DNA from: Rhizobium rhizoryzae
GTDB taxonomy: Bacteria; Pseudomonadota; Alphaproteobacteria; Rhizobiales; Rhizobiaceae
Reading direction: 5' to 3'
Assembly (NCBI RefSeq): GCF_011046895.1
Contig: NZ_CP049250.1
Span: 2,888,501-2,952,500, forward strand
DNA length: 64,000 nucleotides
In this document: positions 10,131-18,401 of the stretch, piece after piece
Numbering within the stretch: the first letter of the stretch is position 1
Layout: each line of letters opens with the position of its first letter
The notes under the pieces: model-generated
What the model saw: only the letters and a program-made list of their open reading frames with translations
What the model was told of the DNA's origin: nothing
The model's database searches: none
Position numbers and translations under genes: made by a program

Positions 10131-10621
10131 GGCTTTACCTCAATCTCCTTGATCTGCCAGACAGACCGGGAAAAATACTTTTCGTTGTAAAGTGCTGGAT
10201 CCTTATCGAACGGATAGATCAGGAAAAGAGGCCCCTTTTCTCGGATCGACATCACCTTGCCATTCTGTCGCGTCGCCAGAATCGTATCCAGCTTCTCGGC
10301 ATCTTCAACGGGCACCTCCGCGAAATAGTCGTTCAAGGCCTTCACCTGAAGTTTGCTGCCAGTCGCTCCCGCAGCATTCAGGATCGCTCGAAGAAGCGGA
10401 CCCGAGAAACTTGTTTCTCCTTCCGTCCACGGTGTCTTCATTTTGCCTGTACGGCCGTCCAGTTTTTCCAGCATCTCAAGGTCGAACTGCGCTGTCGCGC
10501 CGACATTGGCATGAGCAAGAGTGCCCTTTACCGTCAAGATCACGGGCCCTTTCGGCGCGTCCAACGCCAGGGCCGAGGAGGCAAACAGCAGGGAAGAAGC
10601 GATCAGAGTGAGAAATCGCAT
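10127..10621 (-). CDS. Secreted SUOX-fold (molybdopterin-binding-like) protein, PruR-like
   Basis: The 164-residue product has a signal peptide (about 1-19, hydrophobic core LTLIASSLLFASSALA) and a single domain resembling the oxidoreductase molybdopterin-binding fold. Recognisable parts are the TPWTEG and FSGPLLRAILNAAGA stretches, LNDYFAEVP, and GPLFLIYPFD. It has no cysteine at all, so the molybdenum-ligating residue of sulfite oxidase is missing and it should be a binding protein, not an enzyme. The nearest described analogue I know is PruR of Agrobacterium, a periplasmic pterin-binding protein that controls a c-di-GMP enzyme. Its stop overlaps the hybrid kinase start (ATGA), which points to a sensor role for the pair. 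Confidence 0.7.
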   Translation of the reverse strand: MRFLTLIASSLLFASSALALDAPKGPVILTVKGTLAHANVGATAQFDLEMLEKLDGRTGKMKTPWTEGETSFSGPLLRAILNAAGATGSKLQVKALNDYFAEVPVEDAEKLDTILATRQNGKVMSIREKGPLFLIYPFDKDPALYNEKYFSRSVWQIKEIEVKP

Positions 10622-10667
10622 TTTTGAAGGCCCGTTTTGTTTTCTCGGAGTGTGAAGAGGCAGCAAC

Positions 10668-11129
10668 TCAAGCTGCCTGAGGGATCTGGTCGTTCTCGAA
10701 CAGACGTTCGATATTGAGGTAGCAGATCATTCCGGAGTCGTGGGTGATGATCCCGTCGCAGTAGCGGCTGTCGAAACTGGTCAGGACGGTGGGAACCGGC
10801 TGCAACTGGTCAGCTGACACAGTCAGCATGTCTGTCACGTGATCGACGACCAGGCCTACAATCGTTGGACCAGCCTCAGCCACGACGATAGCGCTGCGTT
10901 CCGTGCGTTCCGCTGGCGTCATGCCAAGTCGGCGCGCCAGATCAATGGTGGGAATCACGTTGCCGCGCAAATTGATGACACCGAGCACAAATTCAGGCGC
11001 GTTCGGGATAGGCATCGATGGCCCCCAACCGCGGATCTCACGCACGCCAGTAGTGCGGATGCAAAAGTTTTGTTCGCCCAAACGGAAGGCGATGATTTCC
11101 AGAGCGTCGTTCTTGGTTGCGGCCGTCAT
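10668..11129 (-). CDS. cheW: CheW-like coupling protein
   Basis: A 153-residue single CheW domain runs from about residue 12 (LEIIAFRLGEQNFCIRT) to 145. It contains the family stretch INLRGNVIPTIDLARRLG and the VDHVTDML segment. CheW proteins bridge chemoreceptors and CheA. No CheA, receptor or other che gene is present in the window, so this is an orphan copy, possibly wired to the downstream signalling genes, which start 46 bp after it on the same strand. I chose the ATG at 11129 because the CheW fold starts there; a frame to 11201 adds unrelated residues. Confidence 0.88.
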   Translation of the reverse strand: MTAATKNDALEIIAFRLGEQNFCIRTTGVREIRGWGPSMPIPNAPEFVLGVINLRGNVIPTIDLARRLGMTPAERTERSAIVVAEAGPTIVGLVVDHVTDMLTVSADQLQPVPTVLTSFDSRYCDGIITHDSGMICYLNIERLFENDQIPQAA

Positions 11130-11455
11130 GGGTCGATCCTCATCTGGCAGTTTCGGGCAATGGTTCCGAACCGACGAGGGATGCCGTTCACGCAAGAACA
11201 ATGGCCTGCATGCCTGACAGCTGAAAATCGTGAGGATGTCCGCGCTGAAGATGACTTAACTGCGTCTCAGCATCGATTCGGTCGGGTCCGCATTCATTTC
11301 GGTGGTGATGCGACCGCATCGCCCGACGCTTTCAACCTAGTCGAAAGAGTCTAATCGACGCTGAAATAATTGCTTCAATTTGATTGAATTCTCGCTTTTT
11401 CACGCAGAGGCAGCTTGTGAGCTACCATAGTGAACGGCGACTATGAGAAGAAAAA
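11130..11455. other. Gap between cheW and tRNA-Thr
   Basis: No convincing gene is seen. The minus-strand promoter of the cheW-led operon should lie here. The part around 11365-11400 is AT-rich with short AATTG/CAATT inverted elements. No known riboswitch or sRNA pattern is recognisable. Confidence 0.4.
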
Positions 11456-11531
<76 letters not shown>

Positions 11532-11695
11532 ACTTGCGGGTGTCCAACTAGCATATCTGGCCGCTGTGTAAACCCCCAAATCCAATTTTCGAGACGAAGA
11601 AGAGATAAAAGAGAGGGAGAACCATCAACCCTCAGCATGGCCTTGTACCTGGAGACCGATATCGGCTACCAAAGTGCCAGGAACGAGGAGAGCCA

Positions 11696-12469
11696 ATGTC
11701 TTCTAGCAGCTACAAAATTTGCTTTCTGGCTTCTCCAGCACCAGAGGCGCAGGCGGCCTTTGCCGAGTTGACATCGCTCTACGGGAATCATGACGTGTCC
11801 GACGCCGATGTCGTCGTTGCCCTGGGAGGCGACGGATTCATGCTTCAGACCCTTCACCAGACCATCAATAGCGGCAAACGAATCTATGGCATGAATTGTG
11901 GTTCCGTTGGCTTCCTGATGAACGATTACCGTGTCGATGGCCTCAACGCGCGAATCAATGCTTCCGTTGAAAACGACCTTCATCCTTTGCAGATGAAAAC
12001 CATCAATGCAGATGGATCCAAATCCGTCGCACTCGCCATCAATGAGGTCTACATCTTCCGGCAATCTTACCAGGCGACAAAGGTGCGCGTAACGATCGAC
12101 GGGCATACACGCCTCGAGGAGCTGATTTGTGACGGGCTGATGATCGCGACGCCAGCAGGTTCCACTGCCTATAATCTGTCTGCTCACGGACCCATTCTCC
12201 CACTGGAAGCCCCTTTGCTGGCCATGACACCGGTGAGTGCGTTTCGCCCTCGTCGCTGGCGCGGCGCGCTTTTGCCAAACAAGGTTTGCGTTGAGCTCGA
12301 TATTCTGGAAGCAGACAAACGACCCGTGAACGCTGTCGCAGATAATACCGAGGTCAAGAGCGTCCTGAAAGTTATCATTTCGCAATCCAGCGATCGGACC
12401 GCGAGGATCCTGTCCGATCCCGATCATTCCTGGTCCGAGCGGATCCTGGCCGAGCAGTTCTCAGACTGA
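11696..12469 (+). CDS. nadK: NAD kinase
   Basis: NAD kinase phosphorylates NAD to NADP, the only route to NADP. The 257-residue protein is the short alphaproteobacterial form. It has the GGDG motif at 44-47 (catalytic aspartate 46), NCGSVGFLMN, the INEV segment, and the conserved glycine-rich TPAGSTAYNLSAHGPI. The ATG at 11696 has a good GAGGAGA site. It stands alone, facing the tRNA-Thr gene on the left and converging on prfB on the right across a shared terminator. Confidence 0.95.
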   Translation: MSSSSYKICFLASPAPEAQAAFAELTSLYGNHDVSDADVVVALGGDGFMLQTLHQTINSGKRIYGMNCGSVGFLMNDYRVDGLNARINASVENDLHPLQMKTINADGSKSVALAINEVYIFRQSYQATKVRVTIDGHTRLEELICDGLMIATPAGSTAYNLSAHGPILPLEAPLLAMTPVSAFRPRRWRGALLPNKVCVELDILEADKRPVNAVADNTEVKSVLKVIISQSSDRTARILSDPDHSWSERILAEQFSD

Positions 12470-12486
12470 ATATTCCCGCAGGATAC

Positions 12487-12524
12487 AAAAAAGGGCTGCG
12501 CAACTTGCACGCAGCCCCATTTTA
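12487..12524. terminator. Bidirectional intrinsic terminator between nadK and prfB
   Basis: An 8-bp perfect stem, GGGCTGCG/CGCAGCCC, with a 9-nt loop is preceded by AAAAAA and followed by ATTTT. It therefore presents T-runs to transcripts coming from either side, as expected between converging genes. Confidence 0.88.
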
Positions 12525-12548
12525 ATCACGGATCAACGATCCAGCATC

Positions 12549-13680
12549 TCAATCGATGTCGGCCACGTCTGCTCCGGCACCACCGTTGATCCGGTGCGCA
12601 AGGGCCGCCTCCATGAACTCGTTCAGTTCACCATCCAGAACATCGCCCGGTGCCGTGCTTTCCACGCCGGTCCGAAGATCTTTCACCAACTGATAGGGCT
12701 GGAGAACATACGAGCGGATCTGATGACCCCATCCGATATCGGTCTTCGATGCGGCTTCGGCGTTTGCCGCCTCTTCCCGCTTCTTCAATTCGACCTCATA
12801 CAGACGTGCGCGCAACATATCCCACGCCTTGGCGCGGTTCTTGTGCTGCGAACGCTCCTGCTGGCAAGCAACCACGATACCGCTTGGAATATGCGTGATT
12901 CGTACGGCCGAATCCGTCGTATTGACGTGCTGTCCGCCTGCACCGGATGAGCGATAGGTATCGATACGGCAATCGCTTTCGTTCACTTCGATCTGGATCG
13001 AGTCGTCAACCACAGGATAAACCCAGATCGACGAGAATGACGTGTGACGACGTGCGTTGCTGTCATAAGGAGAAATGCGGACAAGCCGGTGAACGCCGGA
13101 CTCGGTTTTGAGCCAGCCATAGGCATTATGGCCCTTGACCAGGATCGTGGCAGATTTGATGCCCGCCTCTTCACCGTCATGGACTTCCAGCAGTTCCACC
13201 TTGAAGCCCGAGCGCTCCGCCCAACGGGTATACATGCGCAGGAGCATGTTTGCCCAATCCTGCGATTCGGTACCACCAGCGCCGGAGTGAACTTCAACAT
13301 AGGTGTCGTTGCCGTCCGCCTCGCCCGAGAGCATGGCTTCGACCTGCCGGCGGGTTGCTTCAGCCCGAAGAACCTTCAACGCATCTTCCGCGTCGCGAAC
13401 GACGGTTTCGTCGCCTTCTTCCTCGCCAAGCTCGATAAACTCGATATTGTCCCGCAGTTGCTGCTCCAGAGACTTTACGCCGCTGATGCTGTCGTCCAAC
13501 TGCTGGCGTTCGCGCATGAGCTTCTGCGCTTCGCTGGCGTCGTTCCAGAGTGTTGGATCTTCTGCCTTGTTGTTCAACCAGTCCAGTCGTCTTACCGCCT
13601 GATCCCAGTCAAAGATGCCTCCTCAGCAGGCTTATGGCCTGCTTGATTTCGTCGATAACATTCAAAGTCTCGTTGCGCAT
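12549..13680 (-). CDS. prfB: Peptide chain release factor 2, with programmed +1 frameshift
   Basis: RF2 recognises UGA/UAA stops and triggers peptide release. The gene is read in two frames. From ATG at 13680, 23 codons run to an in-frame TGA at 13609-13611, in the context CTT TGA C. Slipping +1 on CTT continues as [15 protein letters not shown] and on to residue 376. The internal Shine-Dalgarno-like AGGAGG at 13618-13623 stands three nucleotides before CTT, just as in the known autoregulatory site. The GGQ release motif ([11 protein letters not shown]) is present, and the anticodon-like tripeptide reads SPY where E. coli has SPF. A caller that ignores the shift would give a shortened protein starting near 13577. 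Confidence 0.95.
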
Positions 13681-13797
13681 TCTCTGCCTTCTCGTCCTTT
13701 CGGGATTTGACGGTTGAATAGTTCCACCGACGAGATCTGTAAAGCATCACAATGAGCTTGCCATCAGGTCGGCGCGTGACCCAGCCGTTGTGCTGGA

Positions 13798-16251
13798 TCA
13801 GAACAGGCCACCGGAACCGGAGGTTACAGCCTGCTGTGCCTGCGGCGATGTCTTGAGGATTTCCTCAGGAGGCAACTGCGCATTGGCGCCAATGATCGTC
13901 AGCGTATCTGCAGGCCCTGTTCCCGGCTTGAAAGCTTCGACGATCGTATCCGGCTCACCCTCAAGCGCAAACATGCCGGTCTTTCTGTTGACAGCAATGA
14001 ACTGCATTCCAGCAGGAACCTGGAATTTCGTCGCCGGGGTTACCTTGGCAGCCTGAGCGAGGAATTCACCGAAAATCGGTGCCGAGAGGCTGCCGCCAGT
14101 GCCGCCACGACCGAGCGGCGTCGGTGTATCGAAGCCGATGTAGAGGCCAGCAACAAGGTTCGGCGTAAAGCCGACAAACCAGGCATCCTTTTCGTCGTTC
14201 GTCGTACCGGTCTTGCCCGCAACCGGACGATCCTTCACCGGGATCTTACCGGCGGCGGTGCCACGCTGGACAACACCTTCCATCATCGATGTGATCTGAT
14301 AAGCCGTCATCGGGTCGAGAACCTGCTCGCGGTTATCGATCAGCGTTGGCTCAGGCTGGTTTGCCCAACTATTGAAATTACATCCTTCGCAGGTCCGCTC
14401 CTCATGGCGGAAAATCGTTTTGCCATAGCGATCCTGAATACGGTCAACCAGGGTGGGCTTGATCTGCTTGCCACCATTCGCGATGACCGAATAGGCCGAG
14501 ACCATACGCAGAACGGTGGTTTCACCGGAACCAAGCGACATGGACAGAAGCGGCGCCATCTTGTCGTAGATGCCGAAACGCTGCGCATATTCCGCAACCA
14601 GATCCATGCCCATGTCCTGCGCGAGGCGCACAGTCATCTGGTTACGCGATTTCTCGATGCCGACTCGCAGCGTCGACGGGCCACCCGATTCGCCACCGTA
14701 GTTATCCGGGCTCCAGACCTGCCCACCAGATGTGACTTCGATTGGGGCGTCCAGAATGACAGAGGATGGAGTGTAACCATTGTCCAGCGCGGCAGCATAG
14801 ACAAAGGGCTTGAATGACGAACCGGGCTGACGCATCGCCTGTGTCGCGCGATTGAACTCCGACTGACCGTAGGAGAAGCCGCCCACCATGGCCAGGACGC
14901 GGCCCGTATGCGGATCCATCACCACCATACCGCCCTGGACCTTCGGGGGTTGCCTCAACGCGAAGATACCAGGCTTGTTCTCGATCGGCTCGACGTAGAC
15001 GACATCGCCCGCCTCGACCACACCGACCGGAGACTTGGCCGTCTTCTTGACGCCCTTTGCATCGCGGAAGGCCCATTTCATCTGATCGGCAGGGATGGTT
15101 CCCTTTTTGCGTTCCTCGACAACTTTACCGGCGACCAGATCAGGTTGAAGGCCGATATCGACCTGCTTGTCGGATACTGCAGTAACGACGGCCAGCTTCC
15201 ACTCCGGAACATCGCGGAGAGCCGGAACCTTGGCAAGTTCCGGGCCCCAGTCACCGGACACGCCGATCTTTGCAATCGCACCGCGATAACCCCGGCGCTC
15301 GTCGTAATCGACCAATCCCTTCTGCAACGAAGCCCTGGCCATGATCTGCAACTGCGGATCGAGCGACGTACGAACGGACAAGCCGCCTTCATAAAGAGCC
15401 TTGTCGCCGTATTTTTCTATGATCTGGCGGCGTACTTCTTCCGAGAAGTATTCGGACGCAGCGAGCGTCGCGCCACCACGGTTCATGTTCACTCCGAGCG
15501 GCTGCTTCTTGGCCTGCTCGGCGTCACTGGCGGTGATGTAGCCGTCTTCCGCCATGCGGCTGATCACGTAGTTGCGGCGGGTGATGGCAGCTTCTTCATG
15601 ACGGAATGGATTATAGTTGGCAGGTCCCTTGGGAAGCCCTCCAAGGTAGGCCGCCTCCGCAATCGTCAACTCCGTCACGGATTTATTGAAATAGGTCAGC
15701 GCCGCGCCTGCGATGCCATAGGAATTGAACCCGAAGAAGATCTCATTGAGATAGAGTTCGAGAATCTTGTCCTTCGAGTAGGTCTGCTCGATGCGGAAGG
15801 AGAGGATCGCTTCCTTGACCTTTCGATCAATCGTTTGGTCCGCTGAGAGCAGAAAGTTTTTGGCAACCTGCTGGGTGATCGTCGATGCGCCTTCAGGCCG
15901 CCGACCGGATCCGATGTTCTGGATATTGTTGACGACCGCACGTGCGAGACCCCAGGGGTCAACGCCGGGATGCTTGTAGAAATTCTGGTCTTCCGCAGCG
16001 ATGAATGCCGCCTTGACGCGGTCCGGAATGGCCTGAATCGGCAGAAAGAGGCGCTTCTCTCGCGCATACTCTGCCATCAGCGCTCCATTACCTGCGTGGA
16101 CGCGCGTTGCGACCGGTGGCTCGTAGGAGGCTAATACCTCGTAATTCGGAAGATCCTTGGATACGCCCATCAGGTAGACGGCGGCGACGGCAGCAAACGC
16201 AAAGAACGCGATGCACGCCAGGCCGAAAAAATATCCAAGTAATCTGATCAT
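13798..16251 (-). CDS. mrcA: Penicillin-binding protein 1A (bifunctional transglycosylase/transpeptidase)
   Basis: An 817-residue class A PBP that polymerises and cross-links peptidoglycan at the inner membrane. The N-terminal anchor is at about 7-28. The GT51 domain has catalytic E87 (AAEDQNFYKHPGVD) and GASTITQQVAKNF at 121-133. An inserted OB-like domain follows. The transpeptidase domain has S478-x-x-K481, SRN 535-537 and KTGT 680-683. All catalytic motifs are intact. It lies downstream of the N-acetylmuramoyl-alanine amidase gene on the same strand and upstream of prfB, an arrangement I recognise as usual in Rhizobiaceae. Confidence 0.95.
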   Translation of the reverse strand: MIRLLGYFFGLACIAFFAFAAVAAVYLMGVSKDLPNYEVLASYEPPVATRVHAGNGALMAEYAREKRLFLPIQAIPDRVKAAFIAAEDQNFYKHPGVDPWGLARAVVNNIQNIGSGRRPEGASTITQQVAKNFLLSADQTIDRKVKEAILSFRIEQTYSKDKILELYLNEIFFGFNSYGIAGAALTYFNKSVTELTIAEAAYLGGLPKGPANYNPFRHEEAAITRRNYVISRMAEDGYITASDAEQAKKQPLGVNMNRGGATLAASEYFSEEVRRQIIEKYGDKALYEGGLSVRTSLDPQLQIMARASLQKGLVDYDERRGYRGAIAKIGVSGDWGPELAKVPALRDVPEWKLAVVTAVSDKQVDIGLQPDLVAGKVVEERKKGTIPADQMKWAFRDAKGVKKTAKSPVGVVEAGDVVYVEPIENKPGIFALRQPPKVQGGMVVMDPHTGRVLAMVGGFSYGQSEFNRATQAMRQPGSSFKPFVYAAALDNGYTPSSVILDAPIEVTSGGQVWSPDNYGGESGGPSTLRVGIEKSRNQMTVRLAQDMGMDLVAEYAQRFGIYDKMAPLLSMSLGSGETTVLRMVSAYSVIANGGKQIKPTLVDRIQDRYGKTIFRHEERTCEGCNFNSWANQPEPTLIDNREQVLDPMTAYQITSMMEGVVQRGTAAGKIPVKDRPVAGKTGTTNDEKDAWFVGFTPNLVAGLYIGFDTPTPLGRGGTGGSLSAPIFGEFLAQAAKVTPATKFQVPAGMQFIAVNRKTGMFALEGEPDTIVEAFKPGTGPADTLTIIGANAQLPPEEILKTSPQAQQAVTSGSGGLF

Positions 16252-16522
16252 TCGCTAGCTACCGCTTCGGTCGTTCGGCACAGTCCCGGCCGACTCTCAT
16301 GTTTCCACGCGTTTCGCACATGGCCTGCACCGACTGCAAGCGTCAGCAGTCAAAAACCATGTTTGGTCACCCATTCCAAGCGTCACTGTGTAACGCCGGG
16401 AATGTGAGTAAAATAGGGCTCTTGCGAAGACTTGCCCGTCTTCACCCCGATCCTTTGACCGAAATGCCAACCCAGTGAGAGCCTGTTGCAGTCAGGCCAC
16501 AATGTAATCTGCTCCGACGCAA

Positions 16523-17797
16523 TCAGCCGCCGCCCGCAACAGTCTCGCCCCGGTATTTCAGGACTGCATCAACAAGAAGGCTGGTCAGCTTGTCCCGCCA
16601 CTCTTCACTCAACAGCAGCTTTTCATCTCCTTCGTTGGACAAAAAGCCAAGCTCGAGCAGGATCGATGGAATGTCTGGCGCTCGCAGTACCTGAAAACCT
16701 GCGAAGCGGTGAGGATTATTGATGAGACCGATCTGGCCCTCGAAGGATTTCACCACCCTGTTTGCCAGGGAGATGGAAAATGCCTGGGTTTCCCGGCGGG
16801 TCAAATCCAGCAAGATATCGGCGATTTCGGGCTGCGGTACCTCAATCGAGTACCCGGCAAGCTGATCCGAAAGGTTTTCACGCGCGGCGAGCGCCGCAGC
16901 CATCTTGTCCGACGCCGTATCGGACAGCGTGTAAACGGTCGAGCCGCGAATGTTCTTTTGTCCCAGCGTATCGGCGTGAAGGGAGATGAAGAGATCCGCC
17001 TTGCCCTGCCGCGCCAGAACAACCCGCTCTGAAAGTGACAGAAAACTATCATTGCTACGGGTCAGAAACGCTCGGATGCCGGTCTGTTTGTTCAGCTTCT
17101 CCACGAGGATTTTGGCAAAAGCGAGCGTTATGTCCTTCTCTGGCGTCTTCGTAACTGCACCGGAGGCTCCTGCATCGATGCCACCATGCCCGGCGTCGAT
17201 GGCAATTGTAAAGACGCCATCCTTCGACATTGCACCATCGGGCAAACCTTCAATAACGGCAGACTGTTTGAGCTCAGAACTCTTCCAGCTCTGGGTCCTG
17301 ACCAGTTCTGCGAATTTCTCCTTTGTCGTGATCTCGGCATCAAGAACCAGCCTGAAACCTCGATCCTCATTCTTTTGAACCTCGGCGGAAACCAGTTTCA
17401 CCGGACGCTGAGCGGTCAGGACGATGCGCGCGCTGCCCTCGCCCATGGTTCCGTAACGGATGTCCTTGAACAGCCCGCGCGCGGCAAGGTCTTCAGCAGG
17501 AAAACCGAATGCCGTCGTAGGCAAGTCAATGACGATGCGTTCTGGCGAGGCAACATAATGAACGGAGAATTCCGGCTTGTCGTCGAAATCGACGACAACA
17601 CGAGATCGCGCATCATCGCCAACAATACGCGCCGAGAATGCCAGCAGTGGTTCATCGGGTTTTTCGGTTGCTCGAACTGAAACGGGGCAAAGCAGACACA
17701 GCGCGATGAGCAAACCCGAGAAAAGACTGAAGGCGCTCCCAGCACCGACAGCCGGTCGGCACATAGATATTGTGGAGTTTCTCCAAACCGGTCTCAA
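16523..17797 (-). CDS. amiC: N-acetylmuramoyl-L-alanine amidase, AMIN domain type
   Basis: A periplasmic zinc amidase that cuts the amide between muramic acid and the stem peptide during daughter-cell separation. A signal peptide (hydrophobic run about residues 23-38) is followed by an AMIN septum-targeting domain. The Amidase_3 catalytic domain starts near IAIDAGHGGIDAGA, which holds a zinc histidine, and includes ISLHAD and LLELGFLSN. The start is uncertain: the TTG at 17797 has AGGGAGAG upstream, while the ATG at 17764 has a poorer site; both keep the signal peptide. It sits directly before mrcA on the same strand, so the pair covers wall cleavage and synthesis. Confidence 0.88.
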   Translation of the reverse strand: MRPVWRNSTISMCRPAVGAGSAFSLFSGLLIALCLLCPVSVRATEKPDEPLLAFSARIVGDDARSRVVVDFDDKPEFSVHYVASPERIVIDLPTTAFGFPAEDLAARGLFKDIRYGTMGEGSARIVLTAQRPVKLVSAEVQKNEDRGFRLVLDAEITTKEKFAELVRTQSWKSSELKQSAVIEGLPDGAMSKDGVFTIAIDAGHGGIDAGASGAVTKTPEKDITLAFAKILVEKLNKQTGIRAFLTRSNDSFLSLSERVVLARQGKADLFISLHADTLGQKNIRGSTVYTLSDTASDKMAAALAARENLSDQLAGYSIEVPQPEIADILLDLTRRETQAFSISLANRVVKSFEGQIGLINNPHRFAGFQVLRAPDIPSILLELGFLSNEGDEKLLLSEEWRDKLTSLLVDAVLKYRGETVAGGG

Positions 17798-18401
17798 CGC
17801 GCTTTCTCTCCCTGCACCTGATTCTCAATGTACAACACGCAATCACCGCTGTTCAATTTCCCTGGCAAAGGCGCCCAATGCCAAAGCGATACGGCGTCAC
17901 TGCGCTTTAGTCCGTCAATTTGATCCATAATAAGGCAGGATCGGCTTTGCCCTTGCTATTGTGACGGATAAAACATACAAGGCTTGTGAGGGTTTAAGTG
18001 TCGACGGGATAGTCTGTTGCAGGCAGCCAGCTGTCATGTTCTGGCGCCGTGGAGCAAAGACATCCGCCGTCTCTACACTTGGCCTGAAACACCATCAACT
18101 CCGGCATGGCCGGACGAATACCGGATGGCTCGCCATCCTGCTCATCGGGAGCAAATTCATCGGGTTCCGCAAGGGACCTTGTATAACGTCATTCTCGACT
18201 GGTCTTTAATGTTGCGGCACGATTTGCATACTCCAGGCAGGCTGAAAAGAACGAAGGTTCTGATGCTTGTCGTGGCGATGCCGCTCGAAAGCGTATCAGC
18301 GGGAAATCTTTATCCGGCGCAAAACTCGCGATGCAGGGAGGTGCTGACATGAGGACAGGCCTCTTCAAGCACGCGCGGCTGCGCCGAGGAGCACATGTTC
18401 A
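17798..18401. other. Long intergenic region and probable rne leader
   Basis: About 600 bp separate the divergent amiC and rne genes. Short plus-strand reading frames here (17961-18209, 18017-18352) have no family-like sequence and I do not accept them. Promoters for both genes must lie here. A long untranslated leader is known for RNase E autoregulation in enterobacteria, and the length here would allow the same, but I cannot recognise a conserved leader structure by eye. Confidence 0.4.

Noticed and set aside
17961..18352. Plus-strand frames of 82 and 111 codons upstream of rne
   Set aside because: They overlap one another in different frames, show no domain or membrane pattern, and lie in the probable rne leader.
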